In this document: positions 37,661 to 47,152 of the stretch, piece by piece
Numbering within the stretch: the stretch's first letter is position 1
How the letters are laid out: each line of letters starts with the position of its first letter
NCBI RefSeq assembly: GCF_001465545.3
Contig: NZ_CP013480.3
Coordinates: 1-64,000 of the forward strand
DNA length: 64,000 nucleotides
Direction of reading: 5' to 3'
DNA from: Pandoraea norimbergensis
GTDB lineage: Bacteria; Pseudomonadota; Gammaproteobacteria; Burkholderiales; Burkholderiaceae
Notes under the pieces: generated by a model
What the model was told of the DNA's origin: nothing
The model's database searches: none
The model's input: the letters and a program-made list of their open reading frames with translations, nothing else
Program-made: the position numbers and the translations under genes

Positions 37661-38998
37661 TTGACGCCCCCCTCGGATTCATTCGCCGCTCGTCCTTCCA
37701 CCGCACCGACCCCCGCCCCTGCCACCGCCACGCCGGCACGCGCCCCGGTCAAGATCGGTTCCATCGTCGGCGGCCTCGCGGGCAACCTGATCGAGTGGTA
37801 CGACTTTCTGGCGTACAGCATTTTCTCGATCTACTTCGCGAAAGCGTTTTTCCCGGGCGACAACCCGACCGTCCAACTGATGAACACCGCTGCCATCGCG
37901 GCAGTGGGCTACGTGGCACGCCCGCTGGGTAGCTGGCTGATCGGGCTGTATGCCGACCGGCGCGGCCGCAAGTCGGCGCTCACCGGCTCGGTGCTCGCGA
38001 TGAGCGTCGGCTCACTGATGATTGCGCTCACGCCGGGCTACGCGACGATCGGCATCTTCGCGCCGATCGTGCTCATCGCCGCCCGGCTGCTGCAAGGGCT
38101 GTCGATGGGCGGCGAGTACGGCACGAGCGCCACCTATCTGAGCGAGGTCGCGCCCGAGCATCGCAAGGGCTTCTATCTCGGCTTCCTGCAAGTGAGCGTG
38201 GTCGCGGGGCAACTCGTCGCGCTCGGGCTGATGCTGCTGATGCAGCGGGTGTTGCTCACGGCCGAGCAGATCGAGCATTGGGGCTGGCGCATTCCGTTCG
38301 TGATCGGCGGCGTGCTGGCGATGTTTGCGCTGTACATGCGCCGCAACGTGACGGAGAGCGAGGCGTTTGTCCACAGCGCGAAGCATCGCGAGGCGTCCGT
38401 CACGCGCGAGGTGCTGCAACACTGGCGGCAGATTCTGCTCGCTATCGGCATCACGATCGGCGGCACGGTGGCGTTCTACACGTTCACCGTGTACATGCAG
38501 AAGTTTCTGGTGAACTCGGTCGGCTTGTCGAAAGAGTCGTCGACGTTTGTCTCGACCATCGCACTGCTGCTCTACATGCCGCTGCAACCGCTGTTCGGGC
38601 TGCTCTCGGATATCGTCGGCCGCCGGCCTGTGCTGATCATCTTCGGCGTGAGCACGACGCTCTTCTCCGTGCCGCTGTTCACCGCGCTGAGCCACACGAA
38701 GGACCCGCTGGTCGCATTCGCCCTGTCGTTTGCCGGACTGGTGATGCTCTCGGGGTTCACGTCGGTGCACATGCTGGCGAAGACCGAGTTGTTCCCGCCG
38801 CGTATTCGTGCCCTGGCCGTGGGCTTCCCGTATGCGCTTACGACGGCAATTCTCGGTGGCACGACGGAGTTTGTCGCGTTGCGCTTCAAGGCAAGCGGTC
38901 ATGAATCGTATTTCTACTGGTACGTGACGATTTGCGCGGCCATCTCGCTGATCGTCTACCTGAAGATGCCTGAAACGCGCGGTCGCAAATTCGACTGA
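37661..38998 (+). CDS. MHS-family MFS transporter (KgtP/ShiA-like)
   Basis: A 445-residue 12-helix transporter. The metabolite:proton symporter signature is clear: GNLIEWYDFLAYSIFSIYFAK, DRRGRKSALTGS between helices 2 and 3, and GLSMGGEYGTSATYLSE. It probably imports an organic acid such as a dicarboxylate. Starting 92 bases after the lyase gene in the same direction, it likely carries the lyase's precursor. The start is TTG with CGGAGA 6 bases upstream. The N-terminus is Pro/Ala-rich. Confidence 0.9.
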   Translation: MTPPSDSFAARPSTAPTPAPATATPARAPVKIGSIVGGLAGNLIEWYDFLAYSIFSIYFAKAFFPGDNPTVQLMNTAAIAAVGYVARPLGSWLIGLYADRRGRKSALTGSVLAMSVGSLMIALTPGYATIGIFAPIVLIAARLLQGLSMGGEYGTSATYLSEVAPEHRKGFYLGFLQVSVVAGQLVALGLMLLMQRVLLTAEQIEHWGWRIPFVIGGVLAMFALYMRRNVTESEAFVHSAKHREASVTREVLQHWRQILLAIGITIGGTVAFYTFTVYMQKFLVNSVGLSKESSTFVSTIALLLYMPLQPLFGLLSDIVGRRPVLIIFGVSTTLFSVPLFTALSHTKDPLVAFALSFAGLVMLSGFTSVHMLAKTELFPPRIRALAVGFPYALTTAILGGTTEFVALRFKASGHESYFYWYVTICAAISLIVYLKMPETRGRKFD

Positions 38999-39076
38999 CG
39001 CATGTTGTGCCAGATTCATGCATCAGTTGAATTGACTTTGCGCTGACGGCTCGATACGATTGAGTCCAATTTCGAA

Positions 39077-39102
39077 CGCCCTCCCGGTCCGCCGGGGGGG
39101 CG
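39077..39102 (+). terminator. Rho-independent terminator after the MHS transporter
   Basis: The stem CGCCCTCCCGG / CCGGGGGGGCG (11 bp with one T-G pair) and TCCG loop are followed by TTTCTTTTT. It ends the lyase-transporter unit. Confidence 0.9.
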
Positions 39103-39187
39103 TTTCTTTTTGGTTTCCGGCGTTCGTCATTGGCGAATCCCCGCTTGAGTGCGCCGGAAGATATGACATCCAAAAGGAAACTTCGAA

Positions 39188-39988
39188 ATGAATCTCTCCT
39201 CCTCCGCATCGACTGCCTCGACGGCAACCCAACTGGGCTTCACGCAATTCGGCACCGGCCCGGAGCGCGTACTGGTTCTGCACGACTGGCTGGGCGACCA
39301 CACCAACTACGACGCCGTGCTGCCGTATCTCGACGGCAATGCCTTCACCTATGCGTTTGTCGATTTGCGCGGCTATGGACGGTCCCAGCACCTGACGGGT
39401 GACTATTCCATCGTCGAAATTGCGCGGGATTGCCTCGGCGTAGCGGATGCCCTCGGCTGGCACCGGTTTCACGTGCTGGGCCATTCGATGACTGGCATGG
39501 CGACGCAACGCCTCGCCGCCAATGCACCAGACCGCATCAAGAGTGCAGTCGCCGTGTGTCCGATCTCCGCCGCGGGAAACCGGTTGCCGCCGGAGGCCGC
39601 CGCATTCTTCGCCGCGACGTGCGAGAACGACGATGCGTTTCGGCGTCTGGTCAAGTTCGTGACGGGGGGATTGTCGGACGTCTGGGCGGACCGCAAGCTA
39701 CGCCAGAACCGTGACGGCGTGGCATCGGCATGTCGCCCCCGGTACCTTGAGACGATGACGACCACGGACTTCGTCGACGACGTGCGCGGCCTTGAGACGC
39801 CGTTTCTGGTGATCGTGGGCGAGAAGGATCCGGGGCTGGGTGCCGAGGCGATGCAATCGACCTTCCTTGCCTGGCATCCGAATGCACAGTTGGCGGCGAT
39901 ACCGAATTGCGGCCACTACCCGATGCAGGAATGCCCGCCGTACTTCGCGATGCTGGTGGAGAACTTTCTGAGGCAGCACGCAGGCTGA
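39188..39988 (+). CDS. Alpha/beta hydrolase
   Basis: A 266-residue alpha/beta-fold hydrolase. The nucleophile elbow GHSMTG, the acid in VGEKDPG and the histidine in IPNCGHYPMQECP form a credible Ser-Asp-His triad. VLVLHDWLGDHTNYDAVLPYL gives the oxyanion region. The substrate is unknown. A purine-rich AAAAGGAAACTTCGAA precedes the ATG. It stands alone between a terminator and a tRNA gene. Confidence 0.88.
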   Translation: MNLSSSASTASTATQLGFTQFGTGPERVLVLHDWLGDHTNYDAVLPYLDGNAFTYAFVDLRGYGRSQHLTGDYSIVEIARDCLGVADALGWHRFHVLGHSMTGMATQRLAANAPDRIKSAVAVCPISAAGNRLPPEAAAFFAATCENDDAFRRLVKFVTGGLSDVWADRKLRQNRDGVASACRPRYLETMTTTDFVDDVRGLETPFLVIVGEKDPGLGAEAMQSTFLAWHPNAQLAAIPNCGHYPMQECPPYFAMLVENFLRQHAG

Positions 39989-40031
39989 TCGGACTTCGGG
40001 GGGAGAGAGACGGGGGGTGTGTCGGAACTGC

Positions 40032-40116
40032 TGGTGCCCAGGGCGGGACTCGAACCCGCATGCCTTTCGGCGCTACCCCCTCAAGATAGTGCGTCTACCA
40101 ATTTCGCCACCTGGGC
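40032..40116 (-). tRNA. tRNA-Leu (anticodon GAG)
   Basis: The minus strand reads GCCCAGGTGGCGAAATTGG at the 5' end and ends TGGGCACCA, with the CCA encoded. The acceptor stem GCCCAGG/CCTGGGC, D arm with GG, anticodon stem CTATC/GGTAG around loop TTGAGGG, a long variable arm (CGCCGAAAGGC) and the T arm GCGGG-TTCGAGT-CCCGC all form. The long variable arm is class II, typical of leucine. The anticodon is GAG, reading CUC/CUU. Confidence 0.95.
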
Positions 40117-40315
40117 AGGGGAGCGCGATTGTAACGGGAAAATTTATTTTTGTGAATGCCTGACGCCGCAGAAGTCGAGTTTTCTACGGCAGTGCGTGCA
40201 GGGTCAATCGATCGCCTGATACGCGGAGTGGGCCCGCGACAGCGTCATGCGCGACATCGGTCAACCAGCGTTTTCCCGTGGTGTTTCCAAGGATTTTTCA
40301 CAACGCGCGTGTGCA

Positions 40316-40425
40316 TATTCACAGTGTGACGTGACGCTACGCAACTGACACTCATCGTGTGCCAAATTGAATTCCGCCTGCGACAGACGTTTCCTTCTTG
40401 CGGGCCTATTGGTAATCACTTGGAG
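40316..40425 (+). promoter_or_regulatory. Shared regulatory leader of secretion cargo 1
   Basis: In the 317-base gap after the tRNA, four elements recur in the same order as upstream of the second cargo gene (47153-47282). They are TATTCACA (40316), TGTGACGT (40325), TGCCAAATTGAA (40360-40371) and the ribosome site TGGAG (40421-40425) followed by -TAATG-GATG. The last two keep the same distance to the start codon in both genes (62-63 bases from the AATTGAA end; 8 bases from TGGAG). No standard -10 is obvious. The motifs suggest one activator controlling both cargos. Confidence 0.65.
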
Positions 40426-40433
40426 ATAATGCG

Positions 40434-41843
40434 ATGAATGAATCAAACAGCATCGATCTGGTAACCACCGCAGCGGACATCAGAAAGGTGTCAGGCATCC
40501 TTGGCGTAAATATTAATGTTGACGCTGACGGAAAGAATTTGGAGGCGTTAGGGCCGCAGGCGCTCAGTAAGTTAGGGGAGGTGGTCACCGGGCTTGGAAA
40601 GGTAGAAGATCACGGTCCTGGATTTGGGCTGGTCATCGGAAAAATGAAACAAATTGAGACGCTGACTAGTGACCTGTATAAATTTTTTTCTGCACAGAAA
40701 AATCCAGATGTGTCGGAAGAAATCAGAAAGAAGTTTCTGGAAGATGTTCGATCGGATATTGAAGAATTCGGAAGCTCAGGGAAGTCAGAATTTCGTGTGA
40801 TTAACCATGAAGGACATCGTGGTTATACGGCAACAATCACCTACAGTTTCACTTACAAATCCGGCGAACCGTCCTTAGGCGCGAGAAGTTTCGTCATGAG
40901 CCCCAGTGGGGAAATAATTGCTGAGACGTTCAAAGACGACGATCTGAAGAGTTTCAATAACTTGGCGGATTTCCGAAACTACCTGCTCAAGGATTCCGAT
41001 GAATCGGCGGTTTCTCCGTTGCTTAGGGCCGTAAATCTTCTCGGTGAACTCTCCAAAAATGTTGATAAAAAAATATCAGTCGTTGCGGATGGAGGCGAAT
41101 TGAAGCAATTGGGTGGAGGCACAATCAGAAGGCTAAATACAATGCTCAATTGCCTCAGGGGAATTAATCGCTATGGCGAAAACTTCAAAGAATTTTTTGC
41201 TGGTTCTATTAATGTTGTCAGATTAGTTTCAAGTATCAATAATATATATTTGACTTCCGGTGATGATCGAATGAAAGCGATAGGAGTCGCCAAATCGCTA
41301 ATCGATGAAAAGAGCCCCCATAGCTACCTTGGTTCGCGCATGTTCAGAATGGGCAATGAGACTGACTCTCCCATAGTGCACATCAATGCCTACCAAGGGG
41401 ATGGTGATGTGTATCTGAAAGGCAGCTTGCAGCAGTTTTGCGACGGAAAGTGGTCGGAAATAAAGGGATATTCCGAAGCTCAGATTCTCGCGTTGGGCAG
41501 CCCGGAGGCATTCGCAAAAATGGCATTTGAAGGCCTGTCTAGTTGTGATCGGCCGCAAACGGTCGCTGGTTTGAGCGACGCACGGATAGCGATTGCCGGC
41601 GACGTGCTGCCGCCCGTTCGCACCCACTGTGACGATGATCGATCAAAGCCTGATGTCCGGCTCAACGATTCTGATCCAAGCGTCAGCCCGTTCGCCTCGT
41701 TGCCATCCACCGGGCAGTCCAGACTCGGACAACTTGTGCAATCGCTGACCAGCTTCGGCGCGCAGCAGGACGGCATCGACCGGACCACGGCTCGCGTCCT
41801 CCCCCTCTCAATGGCATCGCTGTCGCTGGCAACGCCCAACTAA
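40434..41843 (+). CDS. Putative type I secretion cargo 1 (unknown function)
   Basis: A 469-residue protein that I cannot assign. There is no signal peptide, no membrane segment and no RTX nonapeptide repeats. The body (about residues 1-370) has globular alpha/beta character, and its DNA is AT-rich compared with the surroundings. The last 90-100 residues switch to GC-rich, Ser/Asp/Pro-rich, apparently flexible sequence. The final 37 residues align with the end of the protein at 47291: both have L-x-x-S, D-G-x-D-(R/K)-x-T, and finish LSMASLSLATPN versus LPSASVSLAVPH. It lies 396 bases upstream of a complete type I exporter, so the tail is probably the export signal and the body the secreted effector. 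Confidence 0.75.
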   Translation: MNESNSIDLVTTAADIRKVSGILGVNINVDADGKNLEALGPQALSKLGEVVTGLGKVEDHGPGFGLVIGKMKQIETLTSDLYKFFSAQKNPDVSEEIRKKFLEDVRSDIEEFGSSGKSEFRVINHEGHRGYTATITYSFTYKSGEPSLGARSFVMSPSGEIIAETFKDDDLKSFNNLADFRNYLLKDSDESAVSPLLRAVNLLGELSKNVDKKISVVADGGELKQLGGGTIRRLNTMLNCLRGINRYGENFKEFFAGSINVVRLVSSINNIYLTSGDDRMKAIGVAKSLIDEKSPHSYLGSRMFRMGNETDSPIVHINAYQGDGDVYLKGSLQQFCDGKWSEIKGYSEAQILALGSPEAFAKMAFEGLSSCDRPQTVAGLSDARIAIAGDVLPPVRTHCDDDRSKPDVRLNDSDPSVSPFASLPSTGQSRLGQLVQSLTSFGAQQDGIDRTTARVLPLSMASLSLATPN

Positions 41844-42239
41844 CGCGGGGTCGTCTTGCATGCGCTTGCCGATCGCGTCTGAGGGTCGGCAAGTGAGCCA
41901 TGGATCAGTCGAGATATTCACGCGACTCGGTTCGACAGAGTCCTCTCGTCTGCCGTGACGCCATCAAGATAGCGGTGCGGCGCACCTTCCCGATCGAACG
42001 AGTGAATTCCCACCGATCTTCCGGGGATTCGTCACATCGTGATAGCGGTGAATCAAAGGTCTTGATGACCTCACGTAGGGTAGGCGGACTCATCGAGACA
42101 AGTCATACCTCACCGCATCGTCATGGGGATCGACGCGTATCAATGAGCGACAACGTGGTCGGGGCATTTGCTGTCGCCGGCGTGACGCGACCGCACTGAC
42201 TGCATTCCGCTTCGCTAGCCTCAACGCTATGCCATCGCC
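41844..42239. other. Gap between cargo 1 and the exporter genes, with one hairpin
   Basis: The 396-base gap has an 8-bp stem, CTTGCCGA / TCGGCAAG (41865-41872 and 41886-41893), soon after the cargo stop. No T-run follows it, so it may attenuate rather than end transcription. A 99-codon open frame at 41900-42199 lacks a ribosome site and looks non-coding. The exporter promoter must lie somewhere here, but I see no clear site. Confidence 0.4.
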
Positions 42240-43553
42240 ATGAACCGCGCATTTCTGCTGCCGCTCGTAACAACGTTCTACCTGATTTCGCCCGTGGCGA
42301 ACGCGTTCGACCTTCTCGACGCCGTGCGCGCCTCGCGCGAATACAACGCAGGCTTTGCCGCCGCGCGCGCCGATTTTGCCGCCAGCGGCGAACAATTCGA
42401 TCAAGGACTGGCGCAAATCCTGCCGCGTGTTGAAGTCGAAGGCCGGTTCGACAGAGACCGTGACAGCACTTTGCACGGCCGGGAGATTCGCAACCAGACC
42501 CTCGACATCGAGATTCGCCAGCCACTCTTCGACATGGCGCGCTTCGCGGGCTTTCAGAAAGGCCGCGAACTCACCGCCCTCGGCGTGAGCACGTTCGCCG
42601 GCAGCGAACAGCAACTGATGCTTGAGTGCGCGCGCGCATTCTTCGACATTCTCGTGGCGCGCGACAAGGATGCCGCCGCCAATGCGAGTCGTGACGCTCT
42701 CGACGTACAGCTCGCGAACGTCGCGGAAGAAGTGGGACTGGGTCTCTCGGCAAAGCTCGATCAGGATGAGGCACAAGCCGCCTTGGACGAAGCGCGGGCC
42801 AATGTTCTTGTGGCGGAGAACGAGTGGGAACTCGCAAACCGTGTATTTGAACGACTCACGGGCCTGAAGCCGGGGGGTATCACGGCCCACTTTGGCGAGC
42901 GCTTTGCACAGGCGGGCGCGCTGGCGACGCTGGACGCCTATGTGCAAACCGCCGATACCGACAGCAACGACCTGCGGCAGAAGTCGATCGAGCTCGACGT
43001 CGCGCTGACCCATATCAACGAGGCCACAGGCCGCTTCCTGCCGGTGGTCGAACTCTTCGCTCGTCACCGCTCCAGCGACAGCACCCCGGTCTACGCCGAT
43101 ACGGCACGCTTGCGACGCGACAACGTCATCGGTGTGAGCGTGACGATCCCGCTATTTGCCGGCGGCATGCATGCGTCTCAAGTGCGCGAAGCGCGGTACC
43201 AAGCCGATGGTGCACAGGCAAGACTCGACGACACCCGCATCAAGGTGCGCGAGAGCGTGATCAAGGCCTTTCTTGGCGTGAAAAGCGGCATTCAGCAAGT
43301 GCGCGCGCGGCTGGCACAACGGTTGTCGACACAAAACAAGGTGGGCGCCACGCGGCTCGGACGCGACGTGGGCCTGCGCAGCAATCTCGATCTTCTGCGT
43401 GCCGAGAAAGAGCACTTCGAAGCGCGCACCGGTCTTGCGGAAGCGTTTCACGCGTACTACATGTCGCGCTTGATGCTCGCGTACGCCACCGGGCACCTCG
43501 ACGACAGCGTGCTCGGTGATCTCAACTCAACGCTGATGACAGAGGGAGCCTGA
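42240..43553 (+). CDS. TolC-like outer-membrane factor of type I secretion
   Basis: A 437-residue protein with an N-terminal signal peptide (MNRAFLLPLVTTFYLISPVANA) followed by two OEP repeats rich in long helices. The family landmarks are the LAQILPRVEVEGRF and GRFLPVVELFARHR strand segments and a second-half NVIGVSVTIPLFAGG. It forms the trimeric outer-membrane channel-tunnel that docks HlyD. It is the first of three consecutive exporter genes, with 6 bases to the ABC gene. The length is normal for the family. Confidence 0.93.
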   Translation: MNRAFLLPLVTTFYLISPVANAFDLLDAVRASREYNAGFAAARADFAASGEQFDQGLAQILPRVEVEGRFDRDRDSTLHGREIRNQTLDIEIRQPLFDMARFAGFQKGRELTALGVSTFAGSEQQLMLECARAFFDILVARDKDAAANASRDALDVQLANVAEEVGLGLSAKLDQDEAQAALDEARANVLVAENEWELANRVFERLTGLKPGGITAHFGERFAQAGALATLDAYVQTADTDSNDLRQKSIELDVALTHINEATGRFLPVVELFARHRSSDSTPVYADTARLRRDNVIGVSVTIPLFAGGMHASQVREARYQADGAQARLDDTRIKVRESVIKAFLGVKSGIQQVRARLAQRLSTQNKVGATRLGRDVGLRSNLDLLRAEKEHFEARTGLAEAFHAYYMSRLMLAYATGHLDDSVLGDLNSTLMTEGA

Positions 43554-43559
43554 CCCGGT

Positions 43560-45716
43560 ATGCAAGTACATCTAGCGCCACAGACAGTGAATGCCGACAT
43601 GGCCGCCCGTGACAGTGCTGTCGAGAGTGTCGTCATTCTGCTGAGCTTCTTCCGTCTGCCGGCCAATGCGGCGCAACTTCACCGTGAATTGGCGGGCGAC
43701 CACATCGACGCGGCGCAACTGGTGCGATTGCTGCGACGCCTGGGCTTAAAGTCGCAGCAGGTACGCGTTTTGCCGGCGCGGCTCGACAAGACACCGTTGC
43801 CTGCCATTGCCGTCATGCGCGACGGAACGTTCATGCTGTTGGGCAAGATCGCCGAAGGTCTGGCGGTAGTGCAGGACAGTCGCAGCGGTCAGGTCCACGC
43901 CCTGCCGCTTGCCGAATTCGAGGCACAGAGCACGGGCGACCTGGTGCTCGCCACACGGCGCGCAGCGCCACTCGGCGCGGGCGGTAAGTTCGACATCGCG
44001 TGGTTCTTGCCGGCGTTCATGAAGTACAGACGACTGATCGGTGAAGTGCTGCTGATCTCGCTGTTTCTGCAATTGTTCGCGCTGATCTCGCCGTTGTTCT
44101 TTCAGGTGGTGATGGACAAGGTACTCGTGCACCAGAGCATGAGCACGCTCAAGGTGCTAGTGATCGGGCTGGTGACTGTCTCGATGTTCGAAGTCGTGAT
44201 GGGGGGCCTGCGCACGTACGTGTTCTCGCACACCGCCAATCGCATCGATGTGGAACTTGGCGCGAAGCTGTTCAGGCACCTGCTGGCATTGCCGATTGCG
44301 TACTTTCAGTCGCGTCGCACCGGCGAGACGGTTGCCCGCATCCGTGAGCTCGACAGCATTCGCGAATTCATCACAAGCTCTGCGCTCACGCTGGTGATGG
44401 ATTTGCTGTTTACCGTGGTGTTTCTCGCGATCATGGCGTTCTATAGCCCGTGGCTCACGATGATCGTGTTGATCTCTCTGCCATGCTACGCATTGATCGC
44501 CGTGTTCGTCACGCCTGTCCTGCGTGCGCGCGTCGAAGAGAAATTCCGGCGCGGCGCCGAGTCGCAGTCGTTTCTGGTGGAGTCGGTCAGTGGCATCGAA
44601 ACGCTCAAATCGATGTCGGTCCAGCCGCAGACGCAGAGCCGTTGGGAAACCCTGCTTGCGGCGTACGTGCGGGCGAGCTTTCGTACGGCCAATCTCGGCA
44701 ATATTGCGGGTCAGATGGTGCAACTGGTCTCGAAGCTGTGCAGCGCCACCCTGCTGTATCTCGGTGCCATGAAAGTCATTGGCGGTGAGTTGACCGTGGG
44801 CCAATTGGTGGCGTTCAACATGTTCGCCAATCACGTCACTGCGCCCGTGTTGCGCCTCTCGCAACTCTGGAACGACTTCCAGCAGGCGCGCATTTCGGTC
44901 GATCGTCTGGGCGACATTCTGAACAGTCCCACCGAGCCGGGGTACAACCCGGGGCGGGCCATGATGGCGTCGATTCAGGGTGACGTGACTTTCGAGGGCG
45001 TGGCGTTTCGCTATCGGCCCGACAAGCCTGAAGTGCTGCATGGCGTCACGCTCGCCATTCGGGCTGGGCAGACCGTCGGCATCGTCGGCCCTTCGGGTTC
45101 TGGCAAAAGCACACTGACCAAACTCGTGCAGCGTCTGTACGTGCCCTCGGCGGGGCGCGTGGTGATCGACGGCGTTGATCTCGCGATGGTCGACACACAC
45201 TGGCTACGCACACAAATCGGCGTGGTGCTTCAGGAGAACCTGCTGTTCAACCGCTCCGTGCGCGAGAACATCGCCATGGCAGACCCCGCGATGCCAATGG
45301 AGCGGGTGATCGACGCGGCGAAGCTGGCCGGCGCTCATGAATTCATTCTCGGGATGTCGCACGGCTATGACACATCGATCGAGGAACGCGGTGTGAATCT
45401 GTCGGGGGGGCAGCGGCAACGCATCGCCATCGCCCGTGCACTCGTGACCAACCCGCGCATCCTGATTCTCGACGAAGCCACCAGCGCGCTCGACTACGAG
45501 TCGGAGAGCATCATTCAGCAGAACATGCGGGCCATCTGTGCCGGCCGTACGGTGCTGATCATTGCGCACCGGCTGTCGACGGTGCGCAGCGCCGATCGCA
45601 TCATCACCATCGAGTCGGGCGCCGTGGTCGAAGACGGCACGCATGATGAACTGGTTGCGCGGGGCGGCCGCTATGCGCGCCTGTGCAGCATTCAGGCCGG
45701 AGAGATCACGTCATGA
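43560..45716 (+). CDS. Type I secretion ABC transporter with C39-like domain (HlyB/RtxB type)
   Basis: The 718-residue exporter has three parts. An N-terminal C39-peptidase-like domain (about 10-130) lacks the catalytic Cys (the corresponding helix reads SAVESVVILLSFF), as in HlyB. Six membrane helices follow (about 150-440). The nucleotide-binding domain has Walker [10 protein letters not shown] near 510, signature LSGGQRQRIAIARAL near 614 and Walker B ILILDEATSALD near 634. The missing Cys means cargo is exported uncleaved, consistent with a C-terminal signal. The degenerate domain would act as chaperone. The stop overlaps the next ATG by 4 bases. Confidence 0.95.
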   Translation: MQVHLAPQTVNADMAARDSAVESVVILLSFFRLPANAAQLHRELAGDHIDAAQLVRLLRRLGLKSQQVRVLPARLDKTPLPAIAVMRDGTFMLLGKIAEGLAVVQDSRSGQVHALPLAEFEAQSTGDLVLATRRAAPLGAGGKFDIAWFLPAFMKYRRLIGEVLLISLFLQLFALISPLFFQVVMDKVLVHQSMSTLKVLVIGLVTVSMFEVVMGGLRTYVFSHTANRIDVELGAKLFRHLLALPIAYFQSRRTGETVARIRELDSIREFITSSALTLVMDLLFTVVFLAIMAFYSPWLTMIVLISLPCYALIAVFVTPVLRARVEEKFRRGAESQSFLVESVSGIETLKSMSVQPQTQSRWETLLAAYVRASFRTANLGNIAGQMVQLVSKLCSATLLYLGAMKVIGGELTVGQLVAFNMFANHVTAPVLRLSQLWNDFQQARISVDRLGDILNSPTEPGYNPGRAMMASIQGDVTFEGVAFRYRPDKPEVLHGVTLAIRAGQTVGIVGPSGSGKSTLTKLVQRLYVPSAGRVVIDGVDLAMVDTHWLRTQIGVVLQENLLFNRSVRENIAMADPAMPMERVIDAAKLAGAHEFILGMSHGYDTSIEERGVNLSGGQRQRIAIARALVTNPRILILDEATSALDYESESIIQQNMRAICAGRTVLIIAHRLSTVRSADRIITIESGAVVEDGTHDELVARGGRYARLCSIQAGEITS

Positions 45717-47095
45717 CGTCGCAGCAACGCGTGAAGCTTGTGTGGGAGCGCCTGAGGACACGCTGGCAGCAGGTACCTTCGCACGAGCGTGAATTCTTGC
45801 CGGCAGAACTGGAGATTCTCGAAACACCGGCGTCTCCTGCCGGCCGAAAAGTGGCGCTGCTGATCATGGCGCTGTTCGTTATGGCGTTGGTCTGGTCGAT
45901 CATGGGGCGCGTCGACATGAACGCCGTCGCGCAGGGCAAAGTGGTGCCGCTGGGGGGGACGCAGTCGATTCAGCCGTTCGAGATCGGCATTGTGCGCAAG
46001 ATTCTGGTCGACGACGGTCAGCAGGTGAAAAAGGGCGACCTGCTGGTCGTGCTCGATAGCGTGGAGGAGCACGTCGACCTGATGCAACTTGAGCGGCAAC
46101 TGACCACGGCGCAGCTCGATGCGGGGCAGTTGCAGGCGTTCCTCGCCACGTTGGAGGGGCACGCCAGCGCGTCGGCATGGGAGGCGGGCACGGGCAATGC
46201 CGTGCAGGTGGAACGTGCGCGCAGTCTGCTGGCGTCGCGTCAGTCCATCTACCGCGCCAAGGTCGCATCGGTGGCGGCGCAACGCGCGGAAGACGACGCG
46301 ATGCTGGCTGCCAGCGCCAGCGAAATCGAGCGGCTGAAGGTGCGGCGCGAAGTCTTGGCGAGCAAAGAGAGCGCGCTCAGGACATTGCTCGAACACAACG
46401 GTGTGGCGCGTTTGAAATGGCTCGAAGCCGAGCAGGAACTTGCGGAGAACGACCAAACCCTGAACGCCGAGCGTCAGCGCAGCCGGCAGCATCGTGCAAC
46501 GCTCTTGCGTCTGGGCGAGGATCTCAATCAGGCGCGCGCCGAATTTCGTCGAGAGGCGTTGACCGAACTGACGAAAGCCAACGATCAGATTCGCGAGGCG
46601 CAGTTGAGTATCGATCGATATCGGCAACGCGAGCAGTGCCGGTTTTTGCGGGCACCCGTAGACGGCACCGTTCAACAACGCGCTATTCACACCGTCGGCG
46701 GTGTGGTGCAACCGGCGCAGACGCTCATGGTTGTGGTGCCTCACGATGTGCCGATGGCGGTAGAGGCTAAGGTGCTCAATCAGGACGCGGGTTTCGTCAA
46801 ACCGGGGCAGGCGGTCACGCTGAAGATCGAGGCGTATTCGTACACCAAGTACGGCACATTGACCGGCACGGTCGAGCACGTGTCTCAAGATGCCGTCAAC
46901 GATGAAAAACTCGGCCCGGTGTATATGGCACGCATCCGATTGCCACGCGACTCGGTGAGTCATAGCGGACGTACCTTGCACATTCAGACGGGCATGGCAG
47001 TCACGGCGGAGATCAAGACGGACGAGCGCCGCGTGATCGACTATCTGCTCTCGCCGATCAAGGAAGTGACGTCGGAATCGTTCGGGGAGCGATAG
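45713..47095 (+). CDS. HlyD-family periplasmic adaptor of type I secretion
   Basis: A 460-residue adaptor with a cytoplasmic N-terminus of about 50 residues, a single membrane helix (VALLIMALFVMALVWSIMGRVD), a biotinyl-lipoyl segment (GIVRKILVDDGQQVKKGDLLVVLD), a long coiled coil (about 120-330) and a C-terminal beta-barrel containing the HlyD signature region (LNQDAGFVKPGQAVTLKIEAYSYTKYG). It links the ABC exporter to the TolC-like channel. The ATG at 45713 overlaps the exporter stop and has GGAGA upstream. Immediately downstream lies the second cargo gene. Confidence 0.94.
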   Translation: MTSQQRVKLVWERLRTRWQQVPSHEREFLPAELEILETPASPAGRKVALLIMALFVMALVWSIMGRVDMNAVAQGKVVPLGGTQSIQPFEIGIVRKILVDDGQQVKKGDLLVVLDSVEEHVDLMQLERQLTTAQLDAGQLQAFLATLEGHASASAWEAGTGNAVQVERARSLLASRQSIYRAKVASVAAQRAEDDAMLAASASEIERLKVRREVLASKESALRTLLEHNGVARLKWLEAEQELAENDQTLNAERQRSRQHRATLLRLGEDLNQARAEFRREALTELTKANDQIREAQLSIDRYRQREQCRFLRAPVDGTVQQRAIHTVGGVVQPAQTLMVVVPHDVPMAVEAKVLNQDAGFVKPGQAVTLKIEAYSYTKYGTLTGTVEHVSQDAVNDEKLGPVYMARIRLPRDSVSHSGRTLHIQTGMAVTAEIKTDERRVIDYLLSPIKEVTSESFGER

Positions 47096-47152
47096 ACGGG
47101 CGGGACGAACGTCTGGACCAATGCGGAGATTTCGCCACCTTTGGCCAAGGCT

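Noticed and set aside
41900..42199. 99-codon ORF between cargo 1 and the TolC gene
   Set aside because: No ribosome site, odd composition and no tail similar to the two cargos, so treated as non-coding.
44157..45200. 347-codon ORF antisense to the T1SS ABC gene
   Set aside because: It mirrors the ABC exporter frame and has no motif.
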